The translations under genes were made by a program, and so were the position numbers. 64,000 bases of DNA from Saturnia japonica (taxonomy: Eukaryota; Arthropoda; Insecta; Lepidoptera; Saturniidae). The notes beneath the pieces were generated by a model, which searched no databases, had not been told where the DNA came from, and worked only from the letters and a program-made list of their open reading frames with translations. Every line of letters begins with the position of its first letter. The first letter of the stretch is position 1. The stretch is taken from positions 18,352,001 to 18,416,000 of the forward strand of contig CM065309.1 of the NCBI GenBank assembly GCA_033032175.1. The letters are read 5' to 3'. Positions 49,185 to 58,621 of the stretch are shown here, in pieces.

Positions 49185-49598
49185 ATATAATAAATATGAA
49201 AGTGTGTATGTTTCTATGTTTGTTACTCAACCACGCGAAAACGGCTGAACGGATTTGAATGAAATTTAGCACACAGATATTCTATAACCTGAAATAACAC
49301 ATAGGGTACTTTTTATCCCGGTAAAAGTCATAGTTTAACCAGTGTTATCCCACAAATATAATAAACGTAAAGTTTACCATACAAACAGTGATAAACCCAT
49401 GTATGATTTTCCTTTGCTATGTCGTGTTCCGAAATCGGCCCGTGCATATACATACAGTAATATAGCGGGGTGATAGAGATTGCGTCCACCACACATAGTG
49501 ACAATCCCATCCATGATTTTCTTTTGGTTTGTCGTGTTCCGAGATCTATCTGTGTATATTCAATAATACGCAGACGAAGTCGCGGGTACCAGCTAGTA
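49185..49598 (-). repeat. 'Actagctggtacccgcgac' repeat, reverse copy
   Basis: Complement starts 'ctagctggtacccgcgactt' with 'cgtctgcgt', and the other end has 'gcgaaaacggctgaacggat' with 'ttgaatgaaattt'. Opposite orientation to 15003 and 29131. Two internal near-duplicates, 'cgtgttccgaaatcggcc' (49423) and 'cgtgttccgagatctatc' (49533), show a small tandem duplication of about 110 bp. Confidence 0.7.
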
Positions 49599-49766
49599 AA
49601 TAATAAAAATTAAACCTGTCAAAATATAACTTGTAATAGTTTAGTAATAAGCATAAAATCAAGGGATATTCTAGCATCCTCGAGAAGTTTATTCCGTTAA
49701 TGTATGTATTTTGAAATGGAATGGTTTGAAATTTTCAGTAATGTTGTTATATATCCTTGTTCACAG

Positions 49767-49961
49767 AGCTTTCTAGCAGCGAATGCGAAATGCTGGTGGG
49801 CTGGTGCTTTAGCTGCTGCGACGGCGGAACTCCGTATGTCGGGTACGTCTCTCCAGGCATGCTACTCGTGGCCGGGGCACCCCGAGCACTGGAGATTGTC
49901 CGCGGGGCGTACTCTCGCTCCGTGCTGAAACCTCCACCAACGTACCTCATATGCGGACTTG
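49767..49961 (+). CDS. Isolated internal exon of an unidentified gene
   Basis: The best host-gene candidate. The acceptor is 'tatccttgttcacag' (ends 49766) and the donor is TTG|GTGAGTAAA (49962 on); both are strong. The exon is 195 bases, a multiple of three. One frame is open throughout: it starts with two bases completing a codon and ends with one base of the next (phase 1 on both sides), giving about 64 whole codons. G+C is high, including third positions, unlike the AT-rich flanks. The peptide is Cys-rich early ('CEMLVGWCFSCCDGG') and contains 'VSPGMLLVAGAPRALEIVRG'; 'VAGAPRA' recalls FG-GAP repeats of integrin alpha chains, but the rest does not clearly fit, so no name is given. The complement is also open, with a Ser/Pro/Thr-rich reading, but its splice sites are weaker. 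Neighbouring exons are outside the window or not recognised. Confidence 0.55.
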
Positions 49962-50389
49962 GTGAGTAAAAGTTGCCAATGAATTGTCGATCTATCGTCT
50001 ACAATTTAAAAAATAAGCTTAATTTCATAAGAACCGTTTGCAAATTTAATTTAATATTATGTGCGCTAAATAAAAGGTCTGCGTTATTAACGGTTTAATT
50101 CGCAACCTTGCTATAAGTAACGCTCGTGATAAAATGACTAGGTAATTTTAAAATGTCTTATTACTTCCTAGAGCATAGCCTTCTGTTAAATAAGGAAAAA
50201 TATATTTACCCGAGTTAAATATGCGTTTCATTATCTATTTTGTACGGTTCCCACGATTTGTATAAACAAAAAAGACGGTGCAATCATTATGGGCATCTTT
50301 AGGAAATCTCGAGCGCGGGCGCATGTTAGCTTGCAGTACTATAAATGTGTAGTAAAATATCTAAAATAAAATATGTACATTTAGTAACC
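49962..50389. other. Candidate intron start, no gene seen
   Basis: Begins with the GTGAGT donor of the candidate exon; otherwise AT-rich with no recognised feature. Confidence 0.45.
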
Positions 50390-50807
50390 AAAATCAAAAT
50401 CAAAATATCTTTTATTTAATTTAGGCCCCAAGAAGGCACATAATATGAATGACAAAACACTACCACCGGTTCAAAAACATCCCAGCCATCGAGAAAAATC
50501 GACAAGAAACTCCATCGGGTTTATCAACATTTTATTATCTTTTTTTTTTTAAATCGTTTTACAGTATTTAAACAGTTATTATCATTTTCAGTACATGTAC
50601 AGAGAGGAAATCACATCCAGACATCACCATCATTCACGTAATCAGCCTATAATACCCCTTCGACACTAAAACCAGCTTAACATGATTCTTGAACTTATTA
50701 TCCGGCAAATCAGTAATGTGCTTAGGAAGTTTAATATAGAACCTAACACAATTACCTAAAAAACTTATATTTGTTTTACTAAGTCTAAAAGACGGAATAA
50801 CAATGAA
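50390..50807 (-). mobile_element. LINE 3' end: C-terminal frame plus 3' UTR
   Basis: On the minus strand an open frame from 50807 to the stop at 50634-50636 reads 'IPSFRLSKTNISFLGNCVRF', 'YIKLPKHITDLPDNKFKNHV', 'KLVLVSKGYYRLIT'. This is the C-terminus of a Jockey/CR1-type LINE polyprotein (pattern 'R.YN.LP..I..L....FK..L...L....YY'). A 3' UTR of about 240 bases follows and ends in GATTTTGATTTTGATTTTGG (50390-50410), a repeat-type LINE tail. The 3' UTR is shared with 58622-58760. The element is severely 5'-truncated, at a stop at 50808-50810. Confidence 0.85.
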
Positions 50808-50845
50808 CTAGCAGAAATTTCAATTCTAACTGACTATGTTACTAT

Positions 50846-51054
50846 ATTGTGGTTTAGACCGGCGGATTTTCGCAGGTTCAAGCCTTGGCTTGTATTAACG
50901 ATTTTTTTTTTAATTCGCGTACGTTTACAATTTATATTGTTATAAATCGTCCGACGGTAAAGGAAAACTTCGTGAGGAAACCTGAGAGCGCTTTAGAAAT
51001 ATTCTTGTACTACCACTATATGAGGGAAATATATAGAATTATTGATTTCTCGGC
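50846..51054 (+). mobile_element. tRNA-derived SINE type 2, partial
   Basis: 'tggtttagaccggcggattt' and 'cgcaggttcaagcc' (B-box-like) lead to 'cgtccgacggtaaaggaaaa' and 'cttcgtgaggaaacctgag', the conserved core I know from lepidopteran SINEs. Different from family A. Confidence 0.65.
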
Positions 51055-51107
51055 GGTTTAGCGTAGTGATTAAGCTCATACCTACCTTTGGGAAGAAGAT
51101 CTTATTT
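51055..51107 (+). mobile_element. SINE head fragment (A-box region)
   Basis: 'cggcggtttagcgtagtgat' with 'taagctcatacctac' looks like the A-box part of another SINE head, cut off by the next repeat. Confidence 0.45.
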
Positions 51108-51310
51108 TTTATACATCTAAGGTGGCAAACAAGCATACTGCCCGCCTGATGGTAAGCGACTACCGTAGCTTTGGGACATTTGTATTACCATAGGTATCAC
51201 TAGCGCGTTGCGGACCTTTAACACACCTACCCCAAGGATCTCTGGAAACCCTACTCACCACAGGAAACCTACACAAGGTTATTTGGCAACGATCTTCTGC
51301 ACAATTTCTT
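51108..51310 (+). repeat. Dispersed repeat family E, copy 1
   Basis: 'aaggtggcaaacaagcatac', 'cccgcctgatggtaagcgac', 'taccgtagct', 'tatcactagcgcgttg', 'ccccaaggatctctggaaac' and 'ggttatttggcaacgatctt'. The same order is found at 60020 and 63060, all in plus orientation; a stub lies at 54206. A widespread lepidopteran repeat, class unresolved. Confidence 0.8.
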
Positions 51311-51477
51311 GACATCTTGTCAGATTTTTAGAAACGAGTCACCGTCATCTTTCTTCTTTTTTATTATTTTTAGTCTTGAATACAATTTTATTGAGAGTTG
51401 ACATACTGTTTACTTGTTATATCGGTTACAAGACGTTGCATCTTGTTACGTTTTCACCTACCTCGCGGCGCCCACAG

Positions 51478-51501
51478 CGGCCTTGCAAGGACGATACTGT
51501 C
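51478..51501 (+). CDS. Hypothetical 24-base micro-exon
   Basis: A 24-base segment lies between a pyrimidine-rich acceptor 'ttttcacctacctcgcggcg'-cccacag (ends 51477) and a consensus donor GTAAGTAAAT (51502 on). It is a multiple of three and has no stop when read in the phase left by the 49767-49961 exon. Splice-like signals this close can arise by chance, so this is only a candidate. Confidence 0.2.
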
Positions 51502-52987
51502 GTAAGTAAATCGTGCCTAAATCAAAAGCATGCCGCGCATTTATCTATTGTAATTAACAATTACTTATGTTTATTTTGTATGTAACTATATTTGAAAGCT
51601 ATCTACCATATTTATTGAAGTTATACTTTATTGTCGCGTTTAGTAGAAATTTAGTATGAATAGATTTTCAAAGTTTAAATATCGATTCACTGGATCGATT
51701 CAATGCTATGAATCAATTAAAAAGAATGATCTTTTTGACCAAAAAATCCATCATTATTATATAGATGACGTCACAACATATAATTAAGACAAATATATTA
51801 ATAAACAAATGTAAATAGATCCATCCAATACAGTAGGCGTGCCGCGTGTATGTACATGTTACGTCATAAAAATTATGTAAATTATTGTATAATACGTGTA
51901 TGGTTTTGCTAAAGACGCTGGCATGCTTTGTTGCGAGTACGTGACTGGAGTTAACCAGACTGTTTGTTCGTCTCTCTGACATTGAAAATCAATATTTAAT
52001 GGTACATCTTATTGTTTCAAGGTCCAATTTGTTTTAGTTCTAACATAATATGTTTATTACATGTGTGTATGATACCATAATTCGTATTCATGGCTTAAGT
52101 TAAGGTTACGTGACTTGCGCCGCGTATTATTTTTGTCACTATGCCACCTACTATATTAGGTGTTTTCGGAATAATCACTATTTCTTTCAGAAGTTTCTCT
52201 GAAACCACACATAACGGAACTTTTTAATGAAACTTGTGTAGGATAGTAATAGAAGATAGTAATTTGAACAGTACTTTTAAATTTCATTTCTTCATTTTTA
52301 GTAGATATGGGTATGCTTGACCTGGATTTCACCTGATGGTAAGTTAAGATGAGGCCGACGATGGCTCGCGTTTACATATCAAATGCCTGTTCACTCATCG
52401 CTTGAAGACTCCCAAGATATAGTTGGGCGGAAAATTAATAAACGGTTTGAACTCATTTGATATGAATTCCTCTTCAACTGTATGGTATGCAAACTTTTAG
52501 TTACATCAGAAATCGATAGGCTCTTTTGATTTAATGCTCGAAATTGTAACAACACTTAATTAATAATTGTCAATTATTTTAATTCAATATCGATGTACGA
52601 TTATTGAGAGCTAATTGGAGTGCGTTTGCTTCGTAACTTTCCAAAAAAGAAAGTTTTTCGTATCATGTTTTCAGGACACTTCTATTTGATGTCTATTTTT
52701 TATAATCTAAACTTTATTTTAGATATTTATCGCCAAGGATAATACATTCCCACTATAATTTGTACCTAATACTTTCCAAATAAATAAACAGTAGGCTATA
52801 CCAAGTTTTCGGGAAGAAGAATATAATTGGTTAAAGTTTCACATAATTTTATGGGTTTAAAAATATTTATTATAATAATGAAAATAATTGGGTTAATGTG
52901 TAACTAACATTAGTAAAATTTGATAAGATCAGGCTATAACTATATAGATAGGAATTTGATTGAGCTTGAATAATTATATATTAAATA
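51502..52987. other. No gene seen
   Basis: AT-rich; an 89-codon minus frame at 51713-51982 is rich in AT-encoded residues and unassigned. Confidence 0.5.
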
Positions 52988-53592
52988 CTATAGTCGACGC
53001 ATTTTAAGCTGAGTCGTCGGTCAATAAATTTCAATGACAGTAAGAATGTGCACGCAATGCAACCCGTTATCGATACTGAGCTACATGCGCACGCGGGGTC
53101 GATGCGTCATCGTGACCTTCATTAGCACTTTGACTCCTGATTGGTCGTTACGAGTAAGGGTTTTTTTATTTCTATAAATATAAGATTTTTTTTGTTATGA
53201 CACATTACATTACTTACGCTTCGTTACGCAATACGTACAATGGAGAATTTATTTTCTAACGTGGTTTTTAATAAATTAAATGGTGCCATCAACGCTCAAG
53301 CTAGGGCTGTAATTCACAACGTGTTCCTGTTTTTAAAAGAATTGAAAACTGACCTCTAGAAAAATGCTGGCCTCAATTTCAATAATCCACGAGAGCTTGC
53401 AGCACTGATTTGTAGAGTTAGTAGAGCGACCGTGGATCGAATAAAAACCGAAGTATCCCGTTATCGATATGCACCTCTACAAGTCTTTCGCACATCACTA
53501 CACCTCTCCATAAGACCTGTAAGTGCGACCGAGACAGACAGATAAATATGATTTATAACCCGAAGCCTCAGTTCATAATGCGTCGACTATAG
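52988..53592 (+). mobile_element. TIR DNA transposon remnant (605 bp)
   Basis: The ends are an exact 16-bp inverted repeat: CTATAGTCGACGCATT at 52988-53003 and its complement at 53577-53592, with weaker similarity further in ('ctgagtcgtcgg' against 'ctgaggcttcggg'). The outer bases are TATA, so a TA target duplication as in IS630/Tc1/mariner elements is possible, though the palindromic edge hides the exact boundary. It carries the N-terminal part of a transposase but no catalytic domain. It abuts a family J repeat on its right side. Confidence 0.85.
53240..53545 (+). pseudogene. Transposase N-terminal (HTH) remnant
   Basis: A frame from ATG 53240 reads 'MENLFSNVVFNKLNGAINAQ' and 'ARAVIHNVFLFLKELK', meets a TAG at 53357-53359, continues in the same frame with 'FNNPRELAALICRVSRATVD' and 'RIKTEVSRY', and ends at TAA 53543-53545. 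'R.VI.NV..FLKE' and 'VSRATV.RI' are typical of the N-terminal DNA-binding region of insect transposases with a DDE_3-type (IS630/Tc1-like) catalytic core. The catalytic part is absent: about 30 bp after the stop the right TIR begins. So it is an internally deleted, non-autonomous derivative. The superfamily is inferred from the HTH pattern alone. Confidence 0.7.
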
Positions 53593-53599
53593 CGTACGC

Positions 53600-53952
53600 C
53601 CAATGATCGAAATTCGACCAGCGAATTATATTAGACTATTTTCTGTTTGACATTTGCAGTATGGACCTAAACAATGAATATTATATTACTTGCTGTCATT
53701 TTTCATTGAGTGAAAATGTCCATAATTTAGAGTGTCTAAGTTCAATGGCACTGGTCTGGTTAGGATTCGCAGTAATTATTTATTTCATTGAATATATTAG
53801 TAACAGACATTATAGATAAATTTTAGATTTCTACAATCTTCCCCATGTTATAAACTTTAACCATGCCAAATCTCACAGTCTTTCGTGCACGCAATACGCT
53901 TAAAAAGGGGTAGAAAGTTTTTGCTTCACGTATTAATATAATGATGATGCTT
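53600..53952 (-). repeat. Dispersed repeat family J, copy 1
   Basis: The complement reads 'tatattaatacgtgaagcaa', 'aagcgtattgcgtgcacgaa', 'gactgtgagatttggcatgg', 'ttaaagtttata', 'cagtgccattgaacttaga', 'ctgcaaatgtcaaacagaaa', 'atagtct' and 'cgctggtcgaatttcga'. The same blocks in the same order occur at 56948-57310 and 60474-60825 on the plus strand. Confidence 0.85.
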
Positions 53953-54205
53953 GGAATTATATTTGCTTTTCACAGTGTCGAATCAAAATTCATTAATTTT
54001 GGAAGTTGTAATTTTTTCTAAGTAGGTACCTACATCAAATCTGTGAAGTGTATTATTGTATTTTCATGGAAATAATACTAGATAAGTAATAAGAAATCTA
54101 TTCAATGTCTTTTACGAGGGTTGAAACTCCATTGCACGTATAATATTCAAGGCTCACAAATCACATCACGGGTTACCTTAAGAAAATTATATTTACTTGA
54201 AATTT

Positions 54206-54275
54206 TTTTATACTATTAAGGTGGGAAACAAACATGCGGCCAGTCTGATAGTAAGCGGCTACATGACCGACCTCT
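54206..54275 (+). repeat. Family E fragment
   Basis: 'actattaaggtgggaaacaa' and 'agtctgatagtaagcggcta' match the first 70 bases of family E. Confidence 0.65.
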
Positions 54276-55032
54276 GCAATAATTCAGACTATAATTGATT
54301 TGAAAATTCAAAATTGAGTTTTCATTTCTGACGGTAGTCCTTATGACTGCCTCTGTTTTTTTACAAACGTTACAAAACTTTTAGCACTATGACCGAAAAC
54401 TGGATCGACGTTTGGCCTAGTGACTTCTGACCAAATCAATATTATATACTCAACGCTACCTTTAGACAATCAATAGTAAATTGGACTCAATTCTATTGGC
54501 ATTGTTTAAGTAATTGATCGATATTCGACCGCAAATATAATTTTGCTGTCGGTTGCAATTTCATTTACGACAACTTTAATATTGCATTCGTTCTATATAA
54601 CGTATAATATACAATTATTGGTTTTATGCTTGTAGAAGGCCTACTGAATTCTAAATAACATGTTTTTCCAATTTAGTAAAACAATAGGGTTAAAAATAAC
54701 GGTAAAAGTGTCGACAGTTAACTGGACTATCTACGTACTGGTGGGGTCATCTTGGTCTCAGGGCTATCACATAATAGGAGATGTGACGTTATAGGATACC
54801 ATTATTGAAAAAAGTTAAGTATCTTATCATCTAATGGCTTTTTAAGACTTATAATCCCTATTTAGGGAGACACCCAATTTTTGTAGCAAATTAGTAGGTT
54901 TTGAAAGCCTCATATGAAAATGAATTAGTAATGCTTAGCAACTTTATCCACTGACCATGAGTATCTTAACTTAAATAGTATGAAGGAATTATAAACTAAA
55001 GTAAATCATAAGTACATAATATTATGTTAATC
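54276..55032. other. No gene seen
   Basis: No supported feature. Confidence 0.5.
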
Positions 55033-55230
55033 AGGTTGTTTTTAGACATAGGCTTCCCCTAGTTTCTTCGTCGCATTCTCTTCTAATCGTCTCCATCCTT
55101 TTGGTACATCATTTTCTCATCTATTTGTCTTTTCCCGTTTCTGGAGTATCATTCCATGACATCTTTCGTCCATTTTCCACTGCTTGTCCTCATAATGTGT
55201 CCAGCCCAGTTCCATTTTTTTTTCTTAATC
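55033..55230 (-). pseudogene. LINE C-terminal fossil
   Basis: The minus strand reads 'KWNWAGHIMRTSSGKWTKDV' and 'MEWYSRNGKRQIDEKMMY', then degraded sequence with two stops. It matches the 'W.WAGHI.R..D..W....' segment located after the RT domain of RTE-like insect LINEs, before the 'RW.DD' block seen at 26262 and 57529. A decayed copy without the final block. Confidence 0.75.
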
Positions 55231-55257
55231 ATCTGTAGTTTGGAACAAATATTGTAA

Positions 55258-55552
55258 ACATGCCACAACCTTACCTAATGTTAAGTGACCAATGACTACG
55301 TATCTCAAGATAACAAGCTAAGGCTAGTGGGGGAACTGCCTTTGCGGAAGTGCAGCTGCAGGAACACACCTACAGGTGCTTGGCGACAGATTCTTAACTT
55401 AAGACTGGTCATTAGACAATGGCTTATAACTATGCTACGATTTCATCATGATGTTTCCTTCACCGAGAGCTCAGGCTCTTTGTGATGATTTGAAATCTCG
55501 TCAAGACGACGCTATATCCGTCCAAGCAACTAATAAGCCATCATCACTTAAA
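55258..55552 (-). mobile_element. SINE family A, near full-length reverse copy
   Basis: 'gccacaaccttacctaatgt', 'aagctaaggctagtggggga', 'gcagctgcaggaacacacct', 'acaggtgcttggcgacagat', 'catgatgtttccttcaccga' and 'gatttgaaatctcgtc' (decayed B box), ending at 'actaataagccatcatcact', the head. Confidence 0.88.
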
Positions 55553-55624
55553 AAATTGTTACTTTAAAAATATCGGCCAAATAGCCGCAATAAAAGAAAT
55601 TATCTTATCGCAATTTGAAAATAT

Positions 55625-55935
55625 CTATTCATATAAAATGCTTTGTCCTGAGGGACTGACTGACGGATCAACGCACAGCCTAAACCGCTGATCGTACAGA
55701 CCTGAAACTTGGAGGGTGTGTTCTTTGTATAACGTAGGCATCCAATAAGAAAGGATTTTCCGAAATTCTACCCATAAGGGAGTGAAAAAGGGGGGCATAG
55801 TTAGTATGCGACAACGTGATTCCTTGGTCAAATCTACTTAAAATTTTGTATAAACCTTTATTAACAGAATTGATGTAAGAGGTTTTTCGTATTTTATTGA
55901 AATTCATCCCCTAACTGGGTTAAAAAGGGGTAGCA
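55625..55935 (+). repeat. Dispersed repeat K (retroelement tail type)
   Basis: 'ctgactgacggatcaacgca', 'cagcctaaaccgctgatcgt', 'gacctgaaacttggagggtg', 'aacgtaggcatccaataaga' and 'aaggattttccgaaattcta'. I recognise this 'gatcaacgcacagcc..aaccgctg' motif as a common lepidopteran repeat. Minus frames here (68 and 75 codons) are spurious. Confidence 0.7.
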
Positions 55936-56284
55936 AGTTATTTTGGCGGTGATTTGCTTCGAAGTTGATATCAATACTCCTAACTGCTTTTGATTTAAAT
56001 TACATTTTATTTTGACACATGTTTGAAACTAAATCTGGTTTTATTCAAAAAAAAAGGTCATTTAAAAACATAAGCAAATACTCTTTAAAATTGGAATGTG
56101 TCGGAAGTCACCGTACTATATTAGTGCCTCATTTAAAGGTTTCTAAGCTTAAAGAGGTTATGCACTTTTAGGACACGGCCTCATAGGGACATAGAGTTCG
56201 AAATTTGAAATGGTAAGGACTAAAACATTTTGGTTATAAATTATACGAATCATTCCATATTAAAAAAACATGTAAAATCTATAC
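55936..56284. other. No gene seen
   Basis: Spacer between two repeats. Confidence 0.5.
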
Positions 56285-56942
56285 TAATACTAATAATATA
56301 TTAAAGCTTAAAAGATTTTTGTTTGTTTGTTTAAACACGTTAATCTCTGGAACTACCAGTCGAATTCGAAAAATTCTTTTTTTATATGATAACCAGACTC
56401 GCGAGGAATAGTATAGATTATTTAAGCTACTGTTTCTAGCTAGCTGTAAACTATGATTTTTGTTACGTAAGTTGGAAGTCGAAGTCCTCGCGAACTACTT
56501 TAGTCGCATGCGCTGGCTTAATGGTTAATGATACGTCAATATAATGTTCTACAAAAATATTGGCTATTAGTATATATAAAAAAAGTCAGTGACAGCATAT
56601 ACCTATCTCTTAGACATGAGCTACAATAAGGTATTTTACAATTTATTTTTGTTGAAGATTAAACATTAATTTATAAGTATGGCATATTAAAAGTTACTTC
56701 ATTATAGGGACAATTTATAATGTAGATAAACATTGTCTTTTACAGCATCTCATTTCGACGCATAGTTTAAGAGATAATACAAAATTAAAATAATTCAACA
56801 CTCGGCTCGGGTCTATGTCTATAGTAGTTATCGGCACGATCGAGCCGTGCGATAAAAATATAGTCTATACTAAAGTATTATAAATCATCAATCAGTGATT
56901 TCTTCTAAATTATATGCGGGTGAAACCGCGGGGCACAGCTAG
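56285..56942 (-). repeat. Family B, full-length reverse copy
   Basis: From 'tttgtttgtttaaacacgtt' with 'aatctctggaactaccagtc' to 'gcgggtgaaaccgcggggca' and 'cagctagt'. Nearly collinear with 37420-38108 over more than 400 bp. On the complement it starts with 'actagctgtgccccgcggtt', the canonical start. Confidence 0.82.
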
Positions 56943-56947
56943 TTTAT

Positions 56948-57310
56948 CTATATATTAATACGTGATGCAAAAGCTTTCGGTACCTTTTTGAGCGTATTGC
57001 GTGCACGGAAGACTGTGAGATTTGGCATGGTTAAAGTTTATATGTAGAAGGAGTGCAGATTTTATCTATAATATATGTTACTTAATATATTAAATAAAAT
57101 AAATTAATACTGCAAATCTTAACCCGTCCAGTGCCATTGAACTTAGAGCCCCCATAATATTGAGATTGTCACTCAACTAAAAGTGACGGCAAGTGATGTA
57201 GATAATACTCATCGTACTCATTGTTTATGAATACTGTAAATGTCAAACAGAAAATAGTCTATGATCAAAAAAATCGCTGGTCGAATTTTGACCTTAGTGC
57301 GATTGCTTGT
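56948..57310 (+). repeat. Family J, copy 2
   Basis: Starts 'ctatatattaatacgtgatg' and ends 'cgctggtcgaattttgacct', with all internal blocks listed for 53600-53952. It lies 5 bp from the end of a family B copy. Confidence 0.85.
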
Positions 57311-57433
57311 TTTAATAAAGACATTATAAAGTTTGACAACCATAGACTGCATAGTGCTCAGTGAGCAGCCAGACCTGAAATACAAGGAATGCAACTAGAC
57401 ATATTATCATAATTATAATAATAAGTCAATAAT

Positions 57434-57495
57434 CACACACGGCCATTTAATTCCAAACTAAGCATAGTCTGTATTATGGTAACTAAACAGCCTAC
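57434..57495 (+). repeat. Short repeat I, copy 2
   Basis: 'cacacggccatttaattcca' with 'gtctgtattatggtaactaa' matches 36606-36665. Confidence 0.6.
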
Positions 57496-57499
57496 ATAA

Positions 57500-57723
57500 C
57501 AATAATAAAGCCTTTATTCAGACGGTACTTATAACATTTTTTTACATTTGTTCTTAATTATTTTTCTACGACAACCCTGTCCGTAGCGCTCTTTTCGAAA
57601 AACCTCCTCCAGCAATGACCATTTCAATCTGCTGCCAGCCGCTCTTGTCCATATGCCACTTGCCGCAGCCGTAACTTCATCCACCCATCTTATAGATGAC
57701 CTGCCTCGCTTCCTAATTTTTTA
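57500..57723 (-). pseudogene. RTE-like LINE C-terminus and 3' end
   Basis: A minus-strand frame from 57723 to the stop at 57529-57531 reads 'IRKRGRSSIRWVDEVTAAAS', 'GIWTRAAGSRLKWSLLEEVF', 'RKERYGQGCRRKIIKNK'. It fits the C-terminal pattern 'RGRP..RW.DD....A...W...A..R..W..LEE.F' of RTE-like insect LINEs. A short 3' UTR with AATAAA (57503-57514, complement) follows. The frame is closed upstream by a stop, so only the last 64 codons remain open. One of four related fossils in this window. Confidence 0.82.
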
Positions 57724-57849
57724 TTTTGGCTTTCTTCCTATGATTTTATTATGACTTGTAAACCAGTACATTATTTTTTATGACCATTTTGCATTAAAAA
57801 CCGATATACTAGACGTATACAAAACTGAGTTATGCTAATCAAATAAAAT

Positions 57850-57928
57850 TAAGTCATTGATGGGGATCGAAACCACGACTTTAATACGCTCCATAACTCT
57901 ATTGAGTTATACCGCGCCAAGGAGCATG
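57850..57928 (-). mobile_element. tRNA-like segment (SINE head or tRNA pseudogene)
   Basis: The complement reads 'gctccttggcgcggtataac' and later 'gtcgtggtttcgatccccat'. TGGCGCGGT is A-box-like and GGTTTCGATCCCC is B-box-like, about 35 bases apart. The acceptor-stem ends do not pair convincingly, so a functional tRNA gene is not supported. Confidence 0.45.
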
Positions 57929-58496
57929 TCAAAATATTTTTAATCGGTTTCTTTTAACGAGTTCGTGAATGTTTACTGCCATGCGAAATTATTCCGCAAG
58001 GTATTTATTTCATCAGACAATAAATCATCAACAACTTTCAATCAGGAACTGCTTCAATACTTTTTCTTTATCAACAGATACCCTAAGAACAGGGTTGCGC
58101 ATAAAAACTGGTATTCAACACACAATGATTTCCCTTTCCCGTACGAGAGAAATGCTGTCATTTATGTAATAATTTTAAGAATTATAACATAAACTTTATT
58201 CGATACGACTATGTAAACATACTTTCTAGTTTCTGCATACATTGTATATTGCACCGGTATCTTGTATTTACGAGTTGTACAATTTATTATATTGACGTCG
58301 ACTGTGTATTCAATTGTTGTAAGCAATAAACAAAGTCAAGATGAGTATATTAACAATATATAAACCTAACTATCTCATTTATTAATTGTAAATTTGCCCG
58401 ACTGGATCGCTACCTCCATTCATGAATTGAAAAGTCCGACATAGTGTTTCGCTTTTGAGTGTCTCGTTTCGGAATCAGCCTGTGTGTATCCAGTTA
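57929..58496. other. No gene seen
   Basis: Two overlapping plus frames at 57965-58192 (66 and 75 codons) have no recognisable motif. Confidence 0.5.
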
Positions 58497-58618
58497 AATT
58501 AATGCAGGCTGGCATTAACAGCAGCGACCGTCGCTGGATTACGATCTCTCGGTGGTCACCATTAAGTTATGATTGTACTGTGCATACCATTAATACAGTC
58601 AAGGTGCCGAGGCTTTTA
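58497..58618 (-). repeat. Family D fragment
   Basis: Complement has 'aatggtatgcacagtacaat', 'atggtgaccaccgagagatc' and 'tgccagcctgcattaattt', as at 19315-19410. Confidence 0.65.
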
Positions 58619-58621
58619 TAA

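Noticed and set aside
49747..49950. Antisense frame over the candidate exon as the real gene
   Set aside because: Its acceptor is weak and the only donor at the right place (CT|GTGAAC) is poor, while the plus strand has two strong sites; kept as an alternative in the exon entry.
51713..51982. 89-codon minus frame
   Set aside because: Hydrophobic AT-codon-rich run without splice or domain support.
57850..57928. A functional tRNA gene
   Set aside because: A- and B-box-like sequences are present but the acceptor and anticodon stems do not pair convincingly.
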